From assembly GCA_014529385.2 (NCBI GenBank), contig CM043945.1, forward strand, positions 154,286,741 through 154,350,740: 64,000 bases of DNA, read 5' to 3'. Shown here one piece after another: positions 19,795-31,215 of the stretch. Below the pieces are notes generated by a model. It did no database searches. It was not told the DNA's origin and saw nothing but the letters and a program-made list of their open reading frames with translations. How positions within the stretch are numbered: position 1 is the first letter of the stretch; each line of letters begins with the position of its first letter. Both the position numbers and the translations under genes were made by a program. The stretch is from Adiantum capillus-veneris (taxonomy: Eukaryota > Streptophyta > Polypodiopsida > Polypodiales > Pteridaceae).

Positions 19795-19940
19795 TACCGC
19801 GGGCCATTACCGCAAAACAAGAGAGAGGAATTCAAAATGAGGAGAGAGAATCCTTTTGTGCTCAAGTGGCATTTTACCGCAAGTATTACCGCGTGCATTT
19901 CCGGAATATTGCCGCGCACATTACCGCTAAAGCTGGACCC
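19795..19940. repeat. Left subterminal TTACCGC motif cluster of CACTA
   Basis: Seven variants of TTACCGC(G/A) within ~145 bp (for example TTTACCGCGGG, ATTACCGCAAA, TATTACCGCGT, ATTGCCGCGC, CATTACCGCTA). Subterminal arrays of this kind are where CACTA DNA-binding proteins bind in En/Spm. That role here is inferred. Confidence 0.75.
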
Positions 19941-20188
19941 CCTCCCCCCTCCCTCTCCCACGGGTTTCCATTTAAATCCAATACAACTCAAAATGTATTT
20001 ACACACTACAACTCCTACACTCTCCAGAATGCTTGCTCACATCACTTAATCTCTCTTTCACTCTAAAAATTCTATACATAAATCATTGAACTCACAACAA
20101 AACCATTACAAATACTATTCATAAGCACATAACGAAACATTTGCAAATTAATCATATACTACACCAAGTGAAAGAATGGAGAGTTTTA

Positions 20189-23100
20189 TTAATTCTCATC
20201 TTGTATAAGATCTCTACAAGCACTAGGATCCATATTTAGACCCATAGTATTCAAATCAATAAACAAATTTAGAGATTCTTCCTCCTCTCCATCACCTCCT
20301 GTAGAATCATCATCGCTTTCTCCCTCTTCCTCCTCCTCAAGATGACTATTTGCAAGGCTAGGCTGACCTTCTTCAACTTCTACTACATCTTCCTCTGCAT
20401 CTTGTGGTGATGGTATGATGGGATCAATTACTGGCTCAATGTTCGTCTCTGCAAAGATAGATCTACCCCGCGGCGTGACTGGAAGGACATACCAAAGTCT
20501 TCTTTGATATATACATGGCACATAAAAGACCTGTACGTCACACACAAAGAATAAGCTGATATACATAACTTAAATTTTTAATTTAAGTTAATTGCACATA
20601 GCCTAAATTACCTGCTCGCAACTACTAGGATACACCAAGTTGTCAGTTTTTCCCCGATGGAATTGGGTGGAATCCACCATAATGAGCCCATTTTCATGTC
20701 TTTTGACCTCACCCGCAAACCATCGGCACTCAAAGAGGAATTTGTGAAAATATCTGAAATCCACTTTGATTATTCTCTCTATAGTACCACAATATCTGAC
20801 CTCATCTGTTGTTGTGTCAAAGTCTCCCATCACGCCACAATCATTAGTGGTCCGACGCTCATCTATCTTGCGGGTGCGAAAATGTCGGCCTTCGGACCAA
20901 ATGGAGTTGAAAATGAGACCCTACAATCACAATGCATAAGAGGTTACATCGCATTTCATTAAGTGATTTGCATACATGCATACATAGCATATACACACTC
21001 ACCTTGCGCAAGCATCCTCGCGCATACTCTCATTCTTTAGGGCTTATTTGTTCTCCTTGTGCTTTGGCATTGGTCATGGCATTATGGATCCACTCTACTT
21101 GAATCAAATCAGGATATTTTGCAAGCTCTTTAGGAAAAGGAGGTGCACGTCTACCTCCATGGGACCTCTTCCATCTCTATCCCTTTCTCTAGCTGCGCGG
21201 GCTTCCAAGTACATATTGGCCCATTTGGTCATGATAGTGGCATTGAGTAAAGAGTAGTTGTTGACTATGGCATGAAACTCTCTATCCATGACCAAGAGTG
21301 AGCCTTTTCCACTGGGAATGGTTGAGTGCTTCCTAGGATCCTCTTCTTCACTCCACAGACAAGGCAATGATGGATCCACTGTGATGAGATACTGCGAGAC
21401 ATACACAAATGCTTCTTGCACCACCCAACCTTCTGCCATGCTCTCCTGAAAACATTAAAACCGTATATTTTTATTAGTAACTCCATAGCATATAAATGCT
21501 ATCTATATTGTATTTATTTTGCATACCTCCGGTTGTGACCTCAATCTAGCAAAATCCTTTAAAGTCTTCAAGAATCTCTCCAAGAAGAACATCCATCTAG
21601 AGTGAACCACCCCACAAATGGCAATCTCCTCAATAAGGTGAAGCAATAGATGTATTTGACTAACAAGGATTGTACGTGGGAATGCATCCTCAATAGCACA
21701 CACTGCCTCTACTGCTAGCTGATGGGCTACTGGTATGGCTTCTACTTCTATCTCCTTGGAGCTCACAAATCTACAGGCAAACCAAAGTTCATGCATGCAC
21801 AACATGATATAGTACTTGAAAAAAACCCATTACCTCACAATCTCACCCACTTTGAATATTGCAGCCTTCACCTTAGTGTCCCCATAACCACTAATAGTTA
21901 TGGGAAGTACAAACTACAAACAATAAAACATCTTAGTGAATGTCAACCTATATATAAGGACACATAGACACCACAAACTGTTCTACTCTTAACTGAAGGA
22001 TTTTATGCCAATCATGGGATTTCAATCCATACGATTGAGTGGAGCCACCCTTTTTGGTTTTTGTGAAAGCACCTTTGAGTGACCGCATATATCCCGTTGG
22101 AGTTCTGATGGATGCAATAACTTGCTTTGTCCACTCTTGGTCTACCTTTGACATTATCCACGGTGATTTTGGGAGAATCATCTTTCCTCGCTCCCCCATG
22201 CGGGGCGTGGCTGAAGGGGGGAGACATCTAATGGCTCTTAAATCTTCCCTAGCACCCAATGAATCCTTCTTGCCAATTATGTGATCCCATATAGCTTGCC
22301 CAACATTTTTGAATACATGCATAGGGTCCAATAAGTGCTGAATTTTCAATGAATCCCAATAGGGGAGCGACAAGAAGATCGACTACCTCGACATACCCTT
22401 TGGCAACCCATTGGGAGGCGGTGAGGTACCATGATGCTCCTCCCAATGTTTCGCCCAATCAGCCATGTTCCAATGGAACGGCTGCACTCCATTGATAGGG
22501 GGAGCATATCTACGATGTGAAGGAGGTAGGAAGCGATGGTTTTTGGGATGGATCACCTTCCCAAGAAGAGGAGGTCTCTCTGTCACAAGGGAAGGGCCAC
22601 AAGTGGGACATGCACTATGTCCAGATGTTGCCAATCCTGCCAAGAGGTAAACAAACGTTACACATGAGATGATAAACCTAAAGCAAAGAGTACAATTAAC
22701 ATGTGCATACTTACCAGATACCTCTCTAAATCCTGGGTAATCATGCATGGTCCACATGAGGATTCACTTGATGACGGCTTTGCGATCTTGTGGTGGCCGT
22801 GAAATGTCAATGACATATATGCCTCTCCATAGTTCTTGAAGCTCATCAATAAGAGGCTGCAGATATACATCCATATTTTTTACCTTGTGCTTTCCTGGAA
22901 TGAGAAGTGATAGTAAAATGTTTCCCTTTTTTGTTGCCTCCCAAGGCGGAATATTGTAGTTTACAACCACCACCGGCCAAGTGCTCCATGAAGTAGAGCG
23001 GTGCCCAAATGGATTCACTCCATCACTAGCTAACCCAATCCTCAAGTGACGAGGCTCATCCCTGAACTCTAGCCATGTGTCCTCTATGTGCTTCCACGCT

Positions 23101-24136
23101 GGTGAGTCAGCTGACACTCTCATAATACCATCTGTGGAGCGATTTTTTGCATGCCAACTCAAAAGCTCGCTCGTACCCTTCGATCTAAACATGTGTTAGA
23201 TGCGAGGGATGAGTGGAAAATGCCTCAAAACTTTACGTGGAATTCTGTTGCTCTGCATTCCTTCTTTGAACCTAGGCTCCCCGCACGATGGACATGTGCC
23301 ACAATCGGCATGCTCATTACGAAAGAGCACACAATCGTTCACGCAAGCATGAATGCGATCATAATCCATCCCTAATGCAGTCACCACTTCGCGGGCTTTT
23401 CGTCTATTCTCTGACATGTGATTGCCAGCTGGCAGCATCTTTCCTAGCAACCTATCACAAGAAGAAACTACATTAGAAGTTAATTTATGCACTCCACAAG
23501 TATCCTTCACAATCTGTATACATACCTCAAAAGTGCGTCGACACTAGCATTGCTCCATCCAAACATCGCCTGAAGGTTAAGGACTTCGAGAGATGCCCTT
23601 AAAATGGAGTAAGAGCATCTATCATATAGTGCGGTGTGTGCCGAATCGAGTAGCTCACTCCTCGTTCTTTCGGAAGCTTCTTCGCATGCACACTCTGGTT
23701 CATGCTTCTCCTCTCGTGCAAAGAGATCCTCAACCATTCTATGCAAATGGTCGTCTTCTGCATACACGTAAGGAGATGGGATGTGGTCACTCGGATAAGA
23801 GGGAGCAGTAGTACTTGGCTGATTTGATGTGCTTCCTCCCTCTCTAATGGATTCCTGGCGCATGCGCTCTTCCACCCTCCTTTCCTCTCCTCCACCAACC
23901 ACACGCCAATGAGGGGTGACGTCAATAGCCGCTACAATTCGCAGATCATTTGTTTCCATCCGTGCACGCTTGCGAGGATCTTCCCATAGTCCATAATCTT
24001 CTACATGGCTCAAGCATATCCGTCGAAGTCGAGCAATGGCGCATTTGCACCGCACGCATGGGCATGGTAATCGCTCGGCCAACCACCGTGATCTATCCGG
24101 TTCAGTGGACGGGCCAAAATCATCCCAAGAAACCTA
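20189..24136 (-). pseudogene. CACTA transposase (TNPD/Transposase_21 type), multi-exon, with stops
   Basis: The transposase cuts and joins the CACTA ends. On minus, in order: a transposase-associated domain with the zinc-binding text CPCVRCKCAIARL; an exon end at 23526 with GTATG and a 74-bp intron ending AG at 23452; then the Transposase_21 core (MDYDRIHACVNDCVLF, CPSCGEPRF, IGLASDGVNPFG, VVVVNYNIPPWEATKKGN). A second intron is 22637-22715 (GTAAGT...GGCAG), followed by CPTCGPSL and LPYWDSLKIQHLLDPMHV. A DUF4218 region follows (LLLHLIEEIAICGVVHSRWM, about 21560-21690). A DUF4216 region is at 20603-20880 (VDFRYFHKFLFECRWFAGEV) and an acidic tail ends at 20189. In-frame TAA (~23194), TGA (~22769) and TAG (~22385) suggest it is dead. 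The first exon start was not found. Confidence 0.88.
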
Positions 24137-24740
24137 CATTAATAAATACATACACTAATTAAAATCAAATTACCAAAGAATGTTAATAAAATATCAGAAA
24201 AAAGTAAAAATTAAACTTTTAGGTAAAAATGTCATTTTCAAAGTACTAGGAATACTTTCATTTTATATATATTTTATAAAAAACATAGTACCAATAGATT
24301 TTGAGGATCAATACTAATAATGTCAGAACGTGGCCATCTGTGTATATGGCCTGAATTTGCGCCGCGGTAATAGGTGTGGTAATCAGCGCGGTAATACTCG
24401 CGGTAATAGGAGTGGCAAAACAATTTTCAATTTTTTTAATAAATAGGGGCACCCGCGTGCCCCGCGAAGTTCAAAGCCCTAAAATTTGAATTTCATCGTC
24501 TTCTCCAAAGAAGCCGAGAGCGCGAACCTCACAACCTTGAGCTCTACCTCCATCTCCACTCTTCTACTCTCCACCATCTCTACTCTTCCACTCTCCTACC
24601 CTCTCCCAACAAGCGCTTCAATTCCATGTAAGTGTTGTTGTTATGTTTTTTGATTTTTTCACACGCATACACACACATGCATAGTCACACATGCATACAC
24701 ACATGCATACACTCATACACACGCATGCACACACATGCAT
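24137..24740 (-). promoter_or_regulatory. Transposase 5' region with internal CGCGGTAATA cluster
   Basis: At 24358-24412 GCGGTAAT occurs four times (GCCGCGGTAATAGG, GCGCGGTAATAC, CGCGGTAATAGG, with a related GTGGTAATC). It is the reverse complement of the subterminal TTACCGC motif. It lies upstream of the first recognised transposase exon, a position that would let the binding protein act on the promoter. The (CA)n-rich stretch 24660-24760 follows. Confidence 0.6.
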
Positions 24741-26430
24741 ACACACACACACACTAATTACACACACTAATTAGTGCATGTGTTCTTTACACACACTAAT
24801 TAGTGTGTGCATTATTCTAATGCACACTCTAATTAGTGTAATTAAAGTACACCATAACTTAAATTTGTTAATTAGTGGCTACTTGAAAAATCTAAACATT
24901 AATGTACACACTAATTAGTGCATGTGTTCTTTACACACAATAATTAGTGTGTGCATTATTCTAATGCACACACTAATTAGTGTAAGTAAAGACACACCAA
25001 AACCTAAATTTGTTAATTATTAGTTACTTGCAAAATCTAAACTTGTTAGATTTGTCAAATTTGTTAAATTGATTACTTGCATAACCTAATATGTTAAATT
25101 TGGGATTGGCCATGCACACACTAATTAGTGTGTGATTAGTGTGCACGTTGGCCAATGTGATTGGTCAATGCACACATGCACTAATTAGTGTGTGATTAGT
25201 GTGTGCATTGGTCAATGGGATTAGCCAATTCACACACTAATTAGTATGTGTTAACACATACTAATTTGTGTGTGATTAGTGTGTGCATTGGCCAATGTGA
25301 TTGGTCAATGCACACACTAATTAGTTTGTGATTAGTGTGTGCATTGGCCAATGTGATTGGTCAATGCACACACTAATTAGTTTGGGATTAGTGTGTGCAT
25401 TGGTCAATTGGATTGGCCAATACACACACTATTTAGTGTGTGATTATTGTGTGCACAAGCCAATAGGATTGGTCAATACACACACTAATTAGTATGTATT
25501 AACACACACTAATTTGTGTGTGATTCGTGTGTGCATTGCCCAATGTGATTGGTCAATGCACACACTAATTAGTTTGGGATTAGTGTGTGCATTGGCCAAT
25601 GTGATTGGTCAATGCACACACTAATTAGTTTGGGATTAGTGTGTGCATTGGTCAATTGGATTGGCCAATACACACACTAATTAGTATATGTTACACACAC
25701 TAATTAGTATATGTGTGTGTGATTAGTGTGTGCATTGGCCAATGTGATTGGTCAATGCACACACTAATTAGTTTGGGATTAGTGTGTGCATTGACCAATA
25801 TGATTGGTCAATGCACACACTAATTTTTTGGGATTAGTGTGTGCATTGGTCAATTGGATTGGCCAATACACACACTAATTGATATGTGTTAACACACACT
25901 AATTTGTGTGTGATTAGTGTGTGCATTGGACAATGTGATTGGTCAATGCACACACTAATTAGTTTGGGATTAGTGTGTGCATTGGTCAATTGGATTGGCC
26001 AATACACACACTAATTTGTGTGTGATTAGTGTGTGCATTGGCCAATGTGATTGGTCAATGCACACACTAATTAGTTTGTGATTAGTGTGTGCATTGACCA
26101 ATCACATTGGCCAATGCACACACTAATTAGTTTGGGATTAGTGTGTGCATTGGTCAATTGGATTGGCCAATACACACACTATTTAGTGTGTGCATTGGCC
26201 AATGTGATTCGTCAATGCACACACTAATTAGTATGTGTTAACACACACTAATTTGTGTGTGCATTGGCCAATGTGATTGGTCAATGCACACACTAATTAG
26301 TTTGGGATTAGTGTGTGAATTGGTCAATTGGATTGGCCAATACACACACTATTTAGTGTGTGATTAGTGTGTGCATAAGCCAATTGGATTGGCCAATACA
26401 CACTAAAACACACACTAATTATGTTAAATT
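24741..26430. repeat. CCAAT-dyad minisatellite between the CACTA genes
   Basis: A degenerate tandem array with units of ~52-60 bp combines the palindrome-like CACACTAATTAGTGTG and a dyad of inverted CCAAT boxes such as CCAATGTGATTGGTCAATG. I count 21 dyad cores from about 25147 to 26400, in two main forms (CCAATGTGATTGG and TCAATTGGATTGGCC). The left part (24741-25146) has the TAATTA units without the CCAAT core. It lies exactly between two divergent genes. Confidence 0.9.
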
Positions 26431-26765
26431 AAACAACAATCAACACAAAAACATAAACATACCTCCAGGATTAAGTCGTAGGTGACGTATTAGGCCCCAA
26501 TGGCCGTCCAAGTGATCGCGCAATCGGTCACACTAATCATAAACACAATAATCTCTTATTAGTCAATACACACACTAATATCTTATTAGCACTCAAGGCT
26601 TTGCAAGACTCTTTTATAGGTTGTAGACACACATTGGATTATTTCCACATTAGGTTCTTTCAACATTGGATACTATAGAGAATCCAATGTTTGAAAAAAA
26701 TCAATGTGTAAATTTTTAATCTTATATTCGAATTTTATACCCTAGTTTAATCTTTGTCGTAATAA

Positions 26766-28100
26766 ATGCAGACCATGTCTTCTTCTTCCACACCACACTT
26801 TTGCAGCATTGAGGATTTCATGGCAGACATGATGTCATATCCCGACGCTCTCTCTGCCTATCATTCACAGCCTTCGCCTCAACAGTCATCATCAGGGTTC
26901 GGCTGGTTTCGGGACACTCTTGATGGGTCCGCTGCCGTACCTATGACCGATCCAGATGTGGAGAGGGCATTGCGTCTTCGGGCTGAGTGTTTAGGTTCGC
27001 AGTAGACCCTTACGCAGCGCTATTCACCGGCGCAGGTAGCAGCTTTTGGATTATCAGAGGTCTCTACTCCGACTGGTGGCACTCCATACCTGTAGAGTTT
27101 TCCAGCTACAGCTCCAGGTTCAACTTTTCCTTCACAGGGTCCAACGCCCCAGGGTCCGACGTCGTTGGGTGCGACACCACAGGGTCCGACGCCACGGGCG
27201 TCCACCTATCCATCACTTATCCCACCTTCTGTCCCAGACTCACGTCGGCGCTCTTCTGGCAGTCAGCGTCAGGGCAGCTCGTGCGCTAGCGCCGGTCGAT
27301 CTCGACGAGGGAGCGGAGCTCGTTGTTGTTTTGGGGGGGGGGGGGTACTACAGATTCTCCTCCACAGTCGCCGCTCCCTGCTCCAGCAGAAGATGAGGAC
27401 AATGACATGCCTTCACCAGATGCTCGCGGGTTACACTACCAGGTTCATAGAGAAGGTATGGTGGATCTCGGGACAGCGCAGGGCAGGAGATTCCGCACAC
27501 CACACGTCAACCAGTTAATCCACTCCACATATATCAATGTTTTCTCAAATTTGATCAGCAAGATCCCTACAACCTCACATATATAGAGACAACCATGCAC
27601 ATGCGTTTCCCCTCCTTAGGAGGGCAACATTTCTCAAGGCAATGGTTGCAAGAGCATGTCAAAACATTTATGAAGAACAAAAAATCTAGTGTGAGGAGAG
27701 CTGCAAAGAAGACAATGGAGTCTCCAGAGCATAGCTATCGGACAGGAAATGTCCATGATGTGGAGTGGGAGACCGCTATGGGCGAAAAGAGGACGAAAGG
27801 GCAACGGGTGCGAGGATGTATACGCGTCAAGTTGAGGCCAGATCCCATCAGACTCCTACGCATTATGGTTCGGGAGGAAAACGGCTTGGAAAGACAAATA
27901 TGTAAGTAAAAATATTAGTTTTATTGTAAAAAATCTAATGTATTTCAATTAATTAATTGGTTGCTATTTTTTGTCAGTATAACATTACCATGAGTCGCCC
28001 GACCAGAGATGTGCAGAGATATAGAGAGAACCATACCGAATATCAAACTTGGTGTTGGTTGTTTGAAAATCAATGATCTCTCGAGAGGAATTCGAAAATG
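26766..28100 (+). pseudogene. Second CACTA gene (accessory protein, unidentified), frameshifted
   Basis: Opens at ATG 26766 with a Ser/Pro-rich start (MSSSSTPHFCSIEDFMADMM). A TAG at 27003-27005 is followed in frame by more similar text. Reading then moves between frames, including near a 10-G run at 27334-27343. It continues with RFRTPHVNQLIHSTYINVFS and, from 27595, a basic segment RFPSLGGQHFSRQW and KNKKSSVRRAAKKTMESPEH. Introns are likely at ~27901-27980. In En/Spm elements the second product is a DNA-binding helper. Position and basic content fit, but I see no domain I can name. Confidence 0.5.
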
Positions 28101-28574
28101 CGTTGCAGAAGTCTGCAACATGTAAGTTTAATCTTATTTAAATAATCAAATTGTTGATTTTTATATCAAATATTAAATAACAAAGTGTTAATTGTTTCTT
28201 TTTTATGGTTTGCAGAGTCAAGGAGTTCCACGCGAAATGCCGCCAACTCCCCCATGAGCATCCTTTATTTTGTATGCGCGGGCCCCGTTTGCCCTATCCC
28301 ACATGACCATAATCTATTTTGTACACGCGGGCTTTTTTTGCCCTTTATGTAAATGCAATACCTATCATTTTTTGGCTCAATACCTCCCCAATTGTAATTT
28401 CACTTATGTAAATGAAATTATCAATATTTTTTTGGTTCAATGTATTGTCCAATTGTGATATTTTGTTGTAATTAATAATAATTTTGTAAAATTAACTAAA
28501 ATAAATAAAAAAATAGATGACCTTTTGGATGGTCCTGCAAAGGACAATCCAAACGGTCATCTGTTTTTTTATAA

Positions 28575-28795
28575 TAATTCCTACCGCGATAACACGCACG
28601 CAGTAATGTTTGCGGGTATGTTTGTAGCAAAAACGCGGGTAATAGGGGTGGAAATATATCCGCAACGTTACCGCGGATGTTACCGCTAGACCACTACCGC
28701 AAAATTTTCCGTAATGTTTTCTGCGTATGGGAATTTTTATATTTCAAGTTTGTTTGTTTTTTTGCGGTAATGTGAGCGATAATACCGCGCATATG
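28575..28795. repeat. Right subterminal TTACCGC motif cluster of CACTA
   Basis: About eight direct and inverted variants: CCTACCGCGAT, GCGGGTAATAGG, GTTACCGCGG, GTTACCGCTAG, CACTACCGCAAA, TGCGGTAATG, AATACCGCGC. It ends against the terminal TATAGTG at 28803. Confidence 0.75.
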
Positions 28796-28803
28796 TTATA
28801 GTG

Positions 28804-29303
28804 AGTGCTCTGGATGCATCCGGAGTACGCCGTAAGGCGTGAATTCCATGCTACTTGCTGAGAAAGATATTCACTACTTTCTTATTGTGATCTCGGTCTT
28901 CTCCCTTAAAAGTTGGTGGTTTGGAGTTTTTCAACAACTCATCCACCTCTTTTGGAGTGAGAGTGTGCGAAGAATTTGGAGACGGACCTTGTCCATGATC
29001 TGAAGGGCCTTGCCCCTGAGTTGCAGTGTGCTCATGCATGTGTGTGTCAACAGGGCCCTTGGCCTGCTGCTGCATAAATTCTATCACTAACATAGATAAT
29101 GTAGTGACATTTTCATTTAAAGATGCAAATTTTTCTTCTATTACTGATATGCGTGTTTAAAGTGCACAAAATTCTTGAATATCGAGCAATTCATAAGCGT
29201 CATCACCTCCCGTAGCGTAGCGGGCACCCTTCGTGAGAGCATCCGACCGCGAGCCATCATGGACAGGATCAGGCATTATACGATGCTCAAAATCAAAAGT
29301 CAT
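28804..29303 (-). pseudogene. Ty3 gag N-terminus (element A)
   Basis: The start is taken at ATG 29303 on minus (MTFDFEHRIMPDPVHDG, then ARYATGGDDAYELLDIQEF). The pattern is shared with element B at 17191. After one TAA comes a coiled-coil-like stretch (RISVIEEKFASLNENVTTLS), a low-complexity Gln/Gly/Pro linker (QGQGPSDHGQGPSPNSS), then SKPPTFKGEDRDHNKKVVNI, the lead-in to the gag core. It is cut by the CACTA element at 28803 and resumes at 19772. Confidence 0.8.
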
Positions 29304-29556
29304 ATTGATATCTCAATCTATGGCAACACCGTGCAGTGTAAAAAACAGAAAGAAGAATACCCTGATTCGAAAAACAATCCCGTAGTCGTAGGTTTCACCG
29401 CAATTAATAATTAGTTATGCTAATACGTTGATCGTCAAAGCTTTAAGCAACCTGTAAATCCGTCACTTCCATTACACCGCAGATTTAGCAGTAAAGAACT
29501 ATCTTCCACTTGGCGCATACTTAATTATTTGAATTGTATTATTGTCATGTGATTAG

Positions 29557-29626
<70 letters not shown>

Positions 29627-29766
29627 ATGAATCAAGTGTTTCAGCATTCTTACACTCTACCAATATCAATGCAAAATGTTTTCTGTGAAGAATTCCATGT
29701 TCCAAAACACTGATAGGGTGGTTGCTCTTTACAACACTAGAACTTTATGTCATCTAGAAGTTTGGT

Positions 29767-29813
<47 letters not shown>

Positions 29814-30225
29814 ATTTTAAGGCTCAACGCTTTTGTGTGAAGTAATTATTATTACTTTACAAGAAGAAAAATAATCTTCGTTTCAATCTAGAGGCTTGTT
29901 AGCTTAAGCGGCACTTCTTTTGGCAATTATCTTGGCATTTACGCATAGACGATCTTAAATATCCAGGAATCTTGCTAGCGTGGGTCTCCATGTTGTGAAA
30001 AGAACTATCTATTACATGGCACTTACGGCCATCAGGTTGAGTGCAGGAGTCGAGAGTAAAAATTAATTGCTGCTCTCGAGTTGGTTTTTTGTACGTGAAA
30101 CCTTCTTCCGTCATCTTCCCCCGGAATTTTTGCATGGCACGAGCCATTCTCACTTCCTTAATAAGCATATCATACAATCAATCAAAGTGAAATTAGAGAC
30201 ATTGGCATAATATCAGACTAGAATT

Positions 30226-30303
<78 letters not shown>

Positions 30304-30349
30304 TTGAGAGGTAAACCTTGCTTTCTTTGGAAGCAACTTGAACCGAGCT

Positions 30350-30441
<92 letters not shown>

Positions 30442-30739
30442 TTGAGGGCAAACCTTGGTGTCTTTGGACGTAGCTTCCCGTGCAGGCGTTGATTAGGAAG
30501 AGGGGAAGGGGAGGGGTTTTACGAAAATGGTTAGGGCCTGATAGTCTCTCTCCCCTTAATGCGCACATGTAGCTAAACATATCTCTAAACGAACGTGTGC
30601 TTGCGCACATGGAGCAACCCCAACAACAATATGACGTCGGCGTCTCACGTTGAATTCCTGCAGCCATTCTATTAAAAACTACTTTTGCTTTGTTGCTTTG
30701 ACAAAATCTCTCTCTGGCCTTGCACATGCAGTACCCGAA

Positions 30740-30830
<91 letters not shown>

Positions 30831-31210
30831 CTTGCAGCCACTTGTAAATCATTGAAGGCTGGGATTCGCGAACTCACAGTCGTTTGTTGCGCAGGTCGAC
30901 GATGAAGGAGGAGTGCAAATGTTATCTTTTTCTTTTACAAATTATCTGCAAGCGTCGTGAGTCCTCGCAGTATACGGCGACAAATTCTGGTACTGAGTCT
31001 GAGCGGGTAGTGTTCAATACCGACGTGGCACTTTTGCAAAGACAGCTGTCGGACAGCTGCAGCCTAAGGCTTGGTCCGAGTATCCGTATCGGGGCACAAC
31101 TAGGTTATGAACGATGTAGTCAAGGTGAAGAGCAGAAAGACGTGCGGAGGACATGCAAGACATTTCTCTTTATATTCAAGTTGCATGAACTTTGACCGTA
31201 GGGCCTTGCA
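29304..31210. repeat. Microsatellite-rich spacer: (CT)n, (AC)n and (GA)n arrays
   Basis: Arrays: (CT)n 29559-29622; (CT)n then (AC)n 29767-29813; (GA)n 30229-30301; (GA)n 30354-30439; (CT)n with one slip 30742-30826. The two GA arrays are each followed by a similar ~50-bp segment (GCG-TTGAGRGBAAACCTTG type), so array plus segment is a two-copy unit. A 92-codon minus frame at 29899-30177 (TREQQLIFTLDSCTQPDGRK) has no family I recognise. Otherwise no gene. Confidence 0.85.
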
Positions 31211-31215
31211 GGTGG

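Larger units (their letters stand above)
19773..28803 (-). mobile_element. CACTA (En/Spm-type) DNA transposon, ~9.0 kb
   Basis: Ends CACTAT (19773) and, on the reverse strand, CACTAT (28803). The flanking three bases are AGA and AGT, so the expected 3-bp duplication is imperfect. Both ends carry clusters of TTACCGC motifs. Inside are a multi-exon Transposase_21-type transposase on minus (20189-24136), a divergent second gene on plus (26766-28100) and a CCAAT-rich minisatellite between them. It interrupts the gag of element A. Confidence 0.9.
7072..29303 (-). mobile_element. Old Ty3/gypsy element A, split by nested insertions
   Basis: Own sequence survives in pieces, right to left: 28804-29303 (gag N-terminus), 19624-19772 (gag middle), 18427-19203 (gag C-terminus, zinc knuckle, protease start), 8010-7072 (protease end, RT start). 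They fit together in order on the minus strand after removal of CACTA (19773-28803), a MITE (19204-19619) and element B (8015-18426). The RT is cut at 7072 by element F. No LTR of A was found. Multiple stops show it was dead before or soon after the insertions. Confidence 0.8.

Noticed and set aside
22039-22284. Plus-strand frames across 20657-24162
   Set aside because: They are shadows of the minus-strand CACTA transposase exons.
24741-26430. CRISPR-like repeat-spacer array
   Set aside because: Units overlap, vary in length and have no unique spacers. It is a eukaryotic minisatellite inside a CACTA element.
30224-30877. Long frame rich in Arg-Glu and Ser-Leu repeats (also at 35532-35927, 42525-42746 and 51798-52343)
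   Set aside because: These are translations of (GA)n/(CT)n microsatellites, not genes.
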